NCBI GenBank assembly: GCA_030590715.1
Contig: JAUVCU010000116.1
Location: 1 to 5,776 of the forward strand
Reading direction: 5' to 3'
DNA length: 5,776 nucleotides
Source: Lentisphaeria bacterium
Lineage (GTDB): Bacteria > Verrucomicrobiota > Lentisphaeria > Victivallales > JAUVCU01
A program made the translations under genes and the position numbers. The notes under the pieces were generated by a model. The model ran no database searches. It was not told where the DNA came from and was given only the letters and a program-made list of their open reading frames with translations. Below are positions 1 to 5,776 of the stretch, one piece after another (the first letter of the stretch is position 1; each line of letters starts with the position of its first letter).

Positions 1-17
1 ACTGTTAAAAGCTTCAT
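1..17 (-). CDS. Start of a downstream gene (5' fragment, identity unknown)
   Basis: The stop codon of the preceding gene overlaps an ATG as TAATG at 19-15. From that ATG the frame stays open to the window edge and reads M-K-L-L-T plus a partial codon. An AGGA lies 8 bases upstream. One lysine followed by hydrophobic residues could open a signal peptide or membrane segment, but five residues cannot identify a protein. In related operons the next gene is often another membrane or secreted protein. The support is positional: tight spacing like the other junctions, plus a good ribosome binding site. Confidence 0.5.
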
Positions 18-29
18 TATCTCATTCCT
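15..29 (-). promoter_or_regulatory. Ribosome binding site and TAATG overlap at the left edge
   Basis: AGGA (29-26) lies 8 bases before an ATG (17-15) that shares one base with the TAA stop (19-17) of the VWA gene. The arrangement indicates that the operon continues beyond the window. Confidence 0.55.
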
Positions 30-2170
30 ATATTTCGTTTTAGTATCCATTCCGCGCCGAGGGTTAGCAACAGCATTATCAGCAGCAGCCATGAGCTGCT
101 CCAGTATTTTTTACTCGTTTTTACCGGAACTTTGTCTGACAGATTAATGTCCAGGGGAAACTTAATTTTTTTGTAATGGGTGTACGTCCCACCTGTGATT
201 CTTGCCGCATCCCTTAAAACATCACCTTTGTACTGAGTATTGAGCCGTTCGCTACTGGTTGGACTTGCAAGAAAGAATGCCGGCTTTGCAATTGAATTAT
301 TTTCTCCGAACTCAGCCGTAAGCAGCGCTTTGAATTCTCCGTTTGTACGAGGAATAAAAGGAGCCGTAAATTTGCCCGGAGTTTCAGGCGATGGGGCCAT
401 TGCTATTTCTGAGGTTTCACCATTCGGATTGGTGATTATTATAGATACATCTGCATTATACGCGGGACGGTAATTATTGTCATAGACCACAGCCGTCAGC
501 ATCATCTCCTCGTCAATACTTACTTTGGAAGCATTGAACGGCAGTTTTGTTCGTGGTTTTCCCGTCGAGCCGAGCCAGACGAATAAATTATTCCAGAACG
601 ATGTATAGCGGTTCATATCCACATCACTTGCCATATGCCACTGCCAGCTCGACTCGGTTCCCAAGTATGCGATATGTCCGCCTCCGTACTGCTGAGTCGG
701 CATTATCGATTCTTCAGTGTCCTTGATGTTTAGTCCGGAACGTGTCCCCGGTTTGAGATCAGATGATTTATATGTTTTGGTACCGGTCGGAATAGCAAGG
801 GCAAATTCGCTCTGCAGTAGCTCGGTCGAGGCCTCTGGAAAAATAGTTGTCGACGCTACTTCCAGGTATTTTTTATCATACGCGGTAAACTCGGACGTAC
901 TTTTTACCGGAAGGAGCTGTTTCAGGTCATTATTGATGTGTTCCGTCGGACCAAGAAATAGCAGTCCGCCACCTCTGTTGGAGACAAAGTTTACTAATGA
1001 ATCAACAGTTTCTTTTTCGAAAATAGTAATTGCCCGGGTATCGAGAACCACAATATCGAATGTGTTGAGGAAATCGTTGTTTTTCGGGAAAGAACTCTGT
1101 TCTTTTTCAAAGTCACCCGATGTGAGGAATCTGTTCTCTCCGGTTTTAACAATGGCATTTAAGTTGAACTGTTCATTATTGTTTGCGTGTATTTTCAGGA
1201 ATTTGAAGTTCCAGTTAAGGCTTGCTCCAAGGTATAAAATATTGAAAGAATCCGGCTCTTTAACCTCTACACTCAGGTACGCGACATCAGTTTCCGGCTT
1301 CTGGTCTTCCGGTACCGAATTCGTGCGGATCCTGTAGCTTTTGAAGCCTGCCTTGAACGGAGTAACGGTGAAGGATAGATTTTTTCTTTCTGAATTTGCG
1401 GCGATTACCACATTTTTCTTTTGGACCAGTTCATCGCCCTCAAGGAGTTCAACGACGATGGTTTTTTCTTCATTGAAGCTGTTTTTCATGCGGAAAGGCA
1501 GTTCAGTCAGTTCTTTTTTTGTACACTTTATAGGGGAGTCTTGAGTTATTAGAGAGATATCAGAAAGCTCGACTTGTTCTCCTATACCGATACAGTTTAT
1601 TGGTATGTTTCTTTGACGGCAGTATTTTGCTGCCTGAATAAGCGACTGTCCCTCATTTGTATGACCGTCAGAAAGCAGAACTATTGCCGCTGTTTTTATG
1701 TCGCTTTCCTGTTCGGCAACATCCTTTACTATTTCACCGAGAGAACTGTTTCCAGGTAGAATAGGCACAGAACCCTTTCGGTAGGTGTGGATCTCATTAC
1801 TGAGTATAAATGCTTCACTCTTGTTCTCCGGCGGGATCAGCGAGCCTTCGTCGTGCATTGTCAGAATGTTCTTTAGAACATCGATCCTTGCTCGACCGTT
1901 GCAGTCAACTGTATTCATGCTGGCTGAGCAGTCTGAAAGAACAATTGTTTTAAAAGAATCAGCATTAGGCTTTTCTTCCAGAGAATAGGGCTGAAACAGG
2001 AAAATAGAGATAAGTACCAGTGACGTCAATCTCAGCGTGATCAGGATCCAAAGCTGATATGTGCGTATTATCGCCCGGAATTTATAATAAGACCAGAACC
2101 CTACGAAGATCGCCAGGGCGAGCCAGATGAAAATAAGCAGTATATTAATTGGTGTATCAAAGCCATTCAT
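17..2170 (-). CDS. Membrane-anchored VWA protein with amidotransferase-like domain
   Basis: This gene encodes 717 residues and ends in TAA. Two membrane helices (about 8-29 and 40-60) are joined by a basic loop (K30, R32, R36), which puts the following domains in the periplasm. The VWA domain spans about 73-205. Its MIDAS has D80-x-S82-x-S84 in LSDCSASM and D168 in LLSDGHTNEG; S142 or S143 stands where a Thr is usual, so metal binding is plausible. An Ig-like segment follows (about 213-303). Residues 308-535 form a class I amidotransferase-like fold: ILYLGASLNWNFKFLK, FDIVVLDT, the glycine-rich RGGGLLFLGPTE, and GGGHIAYLGTESSWQW. This region has no cysteine at all, so it cannot be a cysteine amidotransferase. 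A second Ig-like segment (about 545-635) leads to DAARITGGTY, then a membrane anchor (693-710) and the basic tail KRNIGMR. It starts 3 bases after the preceding stop. It probably works with its neighbours in a MoxR-linked complex; that role is inferred. Confidence 0.85.
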   Translation of the reverse strand: MNGFDTPINILLIFIWLALAIFVGFWSYYKFRAIIRTYQLWILITLRLTSLVLISIFLFQPYSLEEKPNADSFKTIVLSDCSASMNTVDCNGRARIDVLKNILTMHDEGSLIPPENKSEAFILSNEIHTYRKGSVPILPGNSSLGEIVKDVAEQESDIKTAAIVLLSDGHTNEGQSLIQAAKYCRQRNIPINCIGIGEQVELSDISLITQDSPIKCTKKELTELPFRMKNSFNEEKTIVVELLEGDELVQKKNVVIAANSERKNLSFTVTPFKAGFKSYRIRTNSVPEDQKPETDVAYLSVEVKEPDSFNILYLGASLNWNFKFLKIHANNNEQFNLNAIVKTGENRFLTSGDFEKEQSSFPKNNDFLNTFDIVVLDTRAITIFEKETVDSLVNFVSNRGGGLLFLGPTEHINNDLKQLLPVKSTSEFTAYDKKYLEVASTTIFPEASTELLQSEFALAIPTGTKTYKSSDLKPGTRSGLNIKDTEESIMPTQQYGGGHIAYLGTESSWQWHMASDVDMNRYTSFWNNLFVWLGSTGKPRTKLPFNASKVSIDEEMMLTAVVYDNNYRPAYNADVSIIITNPNGETSEIAMAPSPETPGKFTAPFIPRTNGEFKALLTAEFGENNSIAKPAFFLASPTSSERLNTQYKGDVLRDAARITGGTYTHYKKIKFPLDINLSDKVPVKTSKKYWSSSWLLLIMLLLTLGAEWILKRNIGMR

Positions 2171-2183
2171 AGTTTATTCACTC
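2168..2183 (-). promoter_or_regulatory. Weak ribosome binding site and 3-base junction before the VWA gene
   Basis: The TAA of the DUF4175-like gene (2176-2174) is separated from the next ATG (2170-2168) by only ACT. The nearest purine-rich stretch is GAGTGAA (2183-2177), a poor Shine-Dalgarno match. Start probably depends on ribosomes finishing the upstream gene; that is inference from spacing. Confidence 0.5.
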
Positions 2184-5100
2184 AATGATTTAAAGTATTC
2201 TTCAACCTGGTTACGGAATTTATCCGGCGTCGAAATTGTTTTTCGTTTTAATTTAAGCTCATTTTTAAAAGCATTTTTGATCAAGTACTGGTTGAGTGTA
2301 TTTTGAGCATCAGTAAGCACCTGATAAGCCCCCTCAATTCCCATTTCTAGAGTCGGTGCTCCCTTTATTATTTCCATTGTCAGATTCAGCTCATTAAACT
2401 TGGCTTCCTTCAGATCTTTATATAGCTTTTTCATGAGCTGCCCCATTTTTCCATTTATTTCTGCAGCTTTGTCTGCGGACTCTTTATCCGCTTTTCCCTT
2501 CAGAGCTTTCAGCTGTTCTTTGGCTCTCTGCATCTCCTGCATTGCAGCAACCATCTCCTCTTGTGACATTTTCGGCAATGTTGTTTTTGCCTGTGAAAAA
2601 TCAGAACTGAGTTGTTTCAGGATACCTGCTATTTTTTTCTGATAGTTTTCCGCATGCTTATATTTCTTGTAGAAAAGAGCATTTTTTGCCCGTTTCAGCA
2701 TTGTTTCGATTCTACTTTTTTGCGCCTTTGTAACAGCGGCAATCATCTCTTTGGAAGCCTTCGGATAATTCTCTTCCAACATCGAAGCCAGTCGTTCGGC
2801 CTGTCTCATCAGATCTTTTGACGATTCAGCAAGTTTATTCTGCTGTGATTGTGCCGATTCGTGTTCTTCTTTTTCAACCTTTTTGCCGGCCATGTTGTTG
2901 CTGTTGACCGCTTGTTTCTGCTGTTCTGCCGCCAGCTTTGAAGCTTTATCCGACATTTTCTGTATCTGGTCTGAAATGATTTTCTTTTTTACATCCTTGA
3001 GTTTTTTGGAAATTCTCAAAAGAGAGGAATGAGCTTCGCGACCTGACCTGAAAGCCTGCGTCGGTTTATTGCGTATAAGAGAGCTTATTGCTCCTTTCAT
3101 GGAATATTTTGCTATGTCCATCTCATCATGCAGTTTATCAAACCCCAAAGGAAGTTTATCTTTTAGGGATGCTGTTTTGTCGTGAATCGATTTTTGTTTT
3201 CGAGAGCTCTGCTGCCTTTCCGAAGAAGAGAACTGATTTGTCAGTCCCTGCTGCAGTGTAGAGTTTAAAGCTCCTTGCCGGTCTGCCAGATGATTTATTT
3301 CGTTATTCAGGTCCGCCAGCTTTTTTAGCAATGTATTCAGATCCATTTTGTCCTGTTTCTGCTGCTCTTGTTTCTTGGCTTCACTTTGTGAACCTTCACC
3401 TTTTTTGCTTTCCTTGTCCGAAATAGTGTTCTGCATCAACATTTGTGCAATTTTGGTGAATTTAGCCAGTGCAACCTGCATATCGGAAACAGAGCTTCTG
3501 GTATCGTTGCTTCGAACTTTCAATTCGGCATTTTTTATTGAATCAATAGCTTCATCAAATAGTTCAACGATACCGCCCGATGTAGCGGCTTTTACTTCAT
3601 CGGCAATTTTAACCGATTCAACGTTCAGATCAGCTAGTGCCGGTCTGAGTTCTTCGAGCAGCTTTTCTTTTACGGTGTGGTGAGCTGACATTATTTCATA
3701 ACTCATTCTGATCAGCCGCTTAGTCTCCGCGATTAGTGGACTTACATCAATTTTCTTCTTTTCGCCCTCGTTGTTTGCCTTTTTCGGTTTCATCTCCGGT
3801 CTGATTTCGATGAATCCTATCTCAGAACGGCCACTTTGCTGAAGCGGCTGACAGTTGTCATTCGCCGTAAAGTAGAAAGAGATAACGTCACCGTTTTCCA
3901 GATTAAGGGGCGCTGTCTCAAAGTAGATATGAGCATCCATTTCAGTTTTGATCTCAGTTTCTGAAGTCGTCTGATAAATAAGCTGCTGCATGTCGGTTCT
4001 ACCTGAAATCGAAAAGTGGATTGTAATCGAGCTGATACCGAAGTCATCGCCGGCTCTGGCCTTAAATTGAATCGCAGAGTCGGGCCTGACACTTGTATCG
4101 GTATCGGGCTGGATAATTGTTACAATCGGAGCAAGGTCGGGAAGCGCTTCAAGTTGAACCGTATTTGTCTCAAAAATCCTGTCATCTTTGCTTTTTAATT
4201 TTATTTGTAACGTTGACGTTTTTTCCAGTTTGAAAGATATTTCTCTTGCTGCGATACCAGTATTTTGCATTCTGATCTCTTTGTCATTGAGAATCAGAAA
4301 AGCTTGGGTGTCTTCAGAGTCGGTTGTCAATGTAAATTTCACACTCGATCCTTGGAGGGCCGCAGTGTCCTTGAGCTCAGTGATCGTCATCGTACCCTGT
4401 TTGACATAGACCGGTGGAATAATCTGATATATTAACGACTCTATTTTCGGTGGAATATACGTGGATACCGTATGCCAGCTAGAAGCGAGCGAAGGGGTCA
4501 ATATTTTATATTTTATTTCATCGTGCACGTCGTAAAGAGTGAAATCAAAGTTTCCGCTACGCTGGTTCATCACAAATTCATGTTCCCCCGTAGAGTCGGC
4601 CAAAATTATTTTAGCCTCTTTCTGCCAGCGGTTGATTTTTGCTTCTATAGTCAGGTCACTTTGTTTTGCTGCATAAATATCGCCCGGCTGAATTTTCAGA
4701 CCAGGATCGATCAGTTCACAATGTTCCAGTAGTTTAAACTGCGCCTTGTCGGCCACTTCGCACATGACTGCAAAAGAGAACAACGTCACAGCAATAACGG
4801 CAAAAATAACCAGGATATTTAATTTATACGTCGAAGGGCATGCTGCTTTCAGAAAATCTAAGTTCGCTGTTTCTTTTGTAACTTTAGAAATGAGCGCTTT
4901 TTCTATGATTCCTCGTGAATTTTCTTCAATATCTTCTTTTTCTACAGCACAGATCAGTGCGTCCTGCAGTTCAGGATTCTTTTTTTCAACAGCTTTGGCA
5001 ATTGCGCCTTTAGGCATTAACCTGAAGACTTTTGCAAATAACTGCTGAACCGTAAAAGCAGCCGTGGTCGCGAGTGTCGTTGCCGCAAAAATAAATGCGG

Positions 5101-5260
5101 TAGATTCCTGAATACTACTTATTTTATTAACCGCTTCGGCCAGCAAAATAAATGTAGAAAAGAAAATAAGCCCTATAAAAACAGTACGGGTAAGCGCTCT
5201 ATTTCTGAATGTTTTCTGAACTTTCTCAATGCGTAGGGATAAGCTTTTTATGTTACTCAT
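2174..5260 (-). CDS. DUF4175-like large membrane protein with periplasmic coiled-coil region
   Basis: This gene encodes 1028 residues from the ATG at 5260. That start is chosen because it forms an ATGA overlap with the preceding gene and has AAAGGAG 11 bases upstream. The ATG 90 bases earlier (5350) would lie deep inside the preceding gene and add a basic, unrelated peptide. Membrane segments lie at about residues 27-47, 52-70 and 147-167. The loop between the last two is basic and holds AIAKAVEKKNPELQDALICA, like the A-x-x-v-E-x-x-x-P-e-l-x-d-x-L stretch of DUF4175-type proteins. The positive-inside rule puts everything after residue 168 in the periplasm. Residues 185-490 look like beta-sandwich domains, including PPKIESLIYQIIPPVYVKQG and a DDFGI motif near 405. 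Residues 491-1028 are rich in K, Q, E, A and S, strongly helical and probably coiled coil. The end, PDKFRNQVEEYFKSLSE, resembles the family's usual ending. No catalytic motif is visible. A scaffold role is inference. Confidence 0.8.
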   Translation of the reverse strand: MSNIKSLSLRIEKVQKTFRNRALTRTVFIGLIFFSTFILLAEAVNKISSIQESTAFIFAATTLATTAAFTVQQLFAKVFRLMPKGAIAKAVEKKNPELQDALICAVEKEDIEENSRGIIEKALISKVTKETANLDFLKAACPSTYKLNILVIFAVIAVTLFSFAVMCEVADKAQFKLLEHCELIDPGLKIQPGDIYAAKQSDLTIEAKINRWQKEAKIILADSTGEHEFVMNQRSGNFDFTLYDVHDEIKYKILTPSLASSWHTVSTYIPPKIESLIYQIIPPVYVKQGTMTITELKDTAALQGSSVKFTLTTDSEDTQAFLILNDKEIRMQNTGIAAREISFKLEKTSTLQIKLKSKDDRIFETNTVQLEALPDLAPIVTIIQPDTDTSVRPDSAIQFKARAGDDFGISSITIHFSISGRTDMQQLIYQTTSETEIKTEMDAHIYFETAPLNLENGDVISFYFTANDNCQPLQQSGRSEIGFIEIRPEMKPKKANNEGEKKKIDVSPLIAETKRLIRMSYEIMSAHHTVKEKLLEELRPALADLNVESVKIADEVKAATSGGIVELFDEAIDSIKNAELKVRSNDTRSSVSDMQVALAKFTKIAQMLMQNTISDKESKKGEGSQSEAKKQEQQKQDKMDLNTLLKKLADLNNEINHLADRQGALNSTLQQGLTNQFSSSERQQSSRKQKSIHDKTASLKDKLPLGFDKLHDEMDIAKYSMKGAISSLIRNKPTQAFRSGREAHSSLLRISKKLKDVKKKIISDQIQKMSDKASKLAAEQQKQAVNSNNMAGKKVEKEEHESAQSQQNKLAESSKDLMRQAERLASMLEENYPKASKEMIAAVTKAQKSRIETMLKRAKNALFYKKYKHAENYQKKIAGILKQLSSDFSQAKTTLPKMSQEEMVAAMQEMQRAKEQLKALKGKADKESADKAAEINGKMGQLMKKLYKDLKEAKFNELNLTMEIIKGAPTLEMGIEGAYQVLTDAQNTLNQYLIKNAFKNELKLKRKTISTPDKFRNQVEEYFKSLSE
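5257..5260 (-). other. ATGA stop-start overlap
   Basis: The start codon ATG (5260-5258) and the stop TGA (5259-5257) of the preceding gene share two bases. Such four-base overlaps are typical of translationally coupled genes whose products are made in linked amounts. Confidence 0.85.
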
Positions 5261-5776
5261 ATAAGTCTTCTCTCCTTTCTGTCGAACCAGTAACCGGCGA
5301 GAAGCTCGGCAATAATGAGAATAGCTAACAGTGTTGCTGTATGCTGCCACAGTTTAATTGAGCGGTAACCGGCATCTTCAATCGAATCCTGCTGACTGCT
5401 AGCCTGTTTTGCGATCCCGTTTCCCGGCGTAAGAATTTTTCTTATAATGCTCAAAGATTGTTTGGTCACCATTGATTCAGAACGCGATATGTTTATCTCG
5501 TATGGAAACTCCCCAATCACTTTTACCTGTGGCTTTTCAACGATGATTTTTTTTTCAACACCACCGACTGTGTTCAGGATAGGATCCCCGCATGCTGCTT
5601 TTTGAACCTTGCTTGCAGGAATAACGCTTTTGTCTGATAAAATGGTCCTTAGAACCGGAAGAAATGACGATGATAACTGAAATTCACTCCAATCCATAGA
5701 GAAAGAAAATGCAGATGCATAAACGACACCTTTTCCTACCGGTTTTCGAATTAGCGCAGGCGATCCCGAATCGAAT
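5257..5776 (-). CDS. BatA-like membrane protein, C-terminal part (5' end off window)
   Basis: The reading frame is open to the right edge of the window, so only the last 172 residues are visible. The segment GSPALIRKPVGKGVVYAS, followed by MDWSEF and then SSSFLPVLRTIL, matches the end of the amidotransferase-like fold in BatA-type proteins. There the pattern is a G-x-G strand, a D-W pair and an F-(L/V)-P-L helix. GDPILN then opens a short beta-rich segment. A single membrane helix lies about 10-30 residues from the end (LWQHTATLLAILIIAELLAG) and is followed by the basic tail FDRKERRLI, which should be cytoplasmic. Family members begin with two membrane segments and usually carry a VWA domain; neither can be checked here. 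The ATG at 5697 is internal to the frame and is not the start. The TGA stop overlaps the next start codon as ATGA. The family call is fairly secure; the function (a membrane partner of a MoxR ATPase) is inferred from the family. Confidence 0.8.
   Translation of the reverse strand, partial: FDSGSPALIRKPVGKGVVYASAFSFSMDWSEFQLSSSFLPVLRTILSDKSVIPASKVQKAACGDPILNTVGGVEKKIIVEKPQVKVIGEFPYEINISRSESMVTKQSLSIIRKILTPGNGIAKQASSQQDSIEDAGYRSIKLWQHTATLLAILIIAELLAGYWFDRKERRLI
5258..5278 (-). promoter_or_regulatory. Ribosome binding site deciding the start of the DUF4175-like gene
   Basis: On the minus strand AAAGGAG (5278-5272) sits 11 bases before the ATG at 5260-5258, and the purine-rich GAGAAG run continues toward it. 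This is the best Shine-Dalgarno match in the window. It lies inside the last codons of the preceding gene and supports the 1028-residue start over the longer frame. Confidence 0.75.

Noticed and set aside
84..100. An inverted repeat (AGCAGC / GCTGCT, 5-base loop) near the end of the VWA gene, considered as a terminator.
   Set aside because: It lies inside codons for the serine and leucine run of the C-terminal anchor, is only 6 bp long and has no T run after it.
566..1249. An active glutamine amidotransferase.
   Set aside because: There is no cysteine in the domain and its predicted location is periplasmic.
717..1337. A 206-codon open frame on the plus strand, opposite the amidotransferase-like region.
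   Set aside because: It is antisense to a well-supported gene, its Ser/Phe/Arg-rich product resembles no family I recognise, and it has no context of its own. It is a shadow frame.
3348..3683. A 111-codon open frame on the plus strand rich in Ser, Phe and Cys.
   Set aside because: It is the antisense image of the Lys/Gln/Glu-rich coiled-coil coding sequence, which readily gives open antisense frames.
3817..4092. A 91-codon minus-strand frame inside the DUF4175-like gene.
   Set aside because: It lies in another frame within a convincing coding region and has no family signature or plausible role.
5261..5350. A 30-residue N-terminal extension of the DUF4175-like protein from an ATG at 5350.
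   Set aside because: It would overlap the preceding gene by more than 90 bases, while the ATG at 5260 has a strong ribosome binding site and an ATGA overlap.
5257..5697. A separate 146-residue protein starting at the ATG at 5697.
   Set aside because: The frame is open upstream to the window edge and encodes GSPALIRKPVGKGVVYAS, part of the same conserved domain, so this ATG is internal.

Overview
The window is gene-dense, moderately low in GC by eye, and coded entirely on the minus strand. It holds two complete large membrane-protein genes, the 3' end of a third gene at the right edge, and very probably the first codons of a fourth at the left edge. Transcription runs from high to low coordinates. 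No intergenic gap exceeds 3 bases, and I see no internal promoter or terminator, so this looks like the middle of one operon.

Layout in transcription order. (1) 5776-5257 is the C-terminal part of a BatA-like membrane protein. Its N-terminal membrane domain, and any von Willebrand A (VWA) domain, would lie off the window. (2) 5260-2174 is a 1028-residue protein with three N-terminal membrane segments, extracytoplasmic beta-rich domains and about 530 residues of helical, coiled-coil-like sequence. It resembles the DUF4175-like proteins of these operons. (3) 2170-17 is a 717-residue protein with two N-terminal membrane segments, a VWA domain with a MIDAS motif, an Ig-like segment, a glutamine-amidotransferase-like fold without a catalytic cysteine, a second Ig-like segment and a C-terminal membrane anchor. 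(4) 17-1 is an ATG in a TAATG stop-start overlap, with a Shine-Dalgarno-like AGGA upstream, reading M-K-L-L-T.

This order (BatA-like, DUF4175-like, VWA plus amidotransferase-like) is known from the MoxR-ATPase / DUF58 / VWA operons of the Planctomycetes-Verrucomicrobia-Lentisphaerae group and some neighbouring phyla. A MoxR AAA+ ATPase and a DUF58 protein are usually found just upstream. The low GC and AT-rich codons fit a Lentisphaerota- or Sedimentisphaerales-like member better than a high-GC planctomycete, but the phylum call is inference.

The genes are probably translationally coupled (ATGA overlap, 3-base gap, TAATG overlap). Their products probably form one inner-membrane assembly whose VWA, Ig-like and coiled-coil parts project into the periplasm, with a MoxR-type ATPase acting from the cytoplasm. 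The biological role of this assembly is not established. I found no RNA gene, mobile element, CRISPR array, convincing repeat or attachment site.
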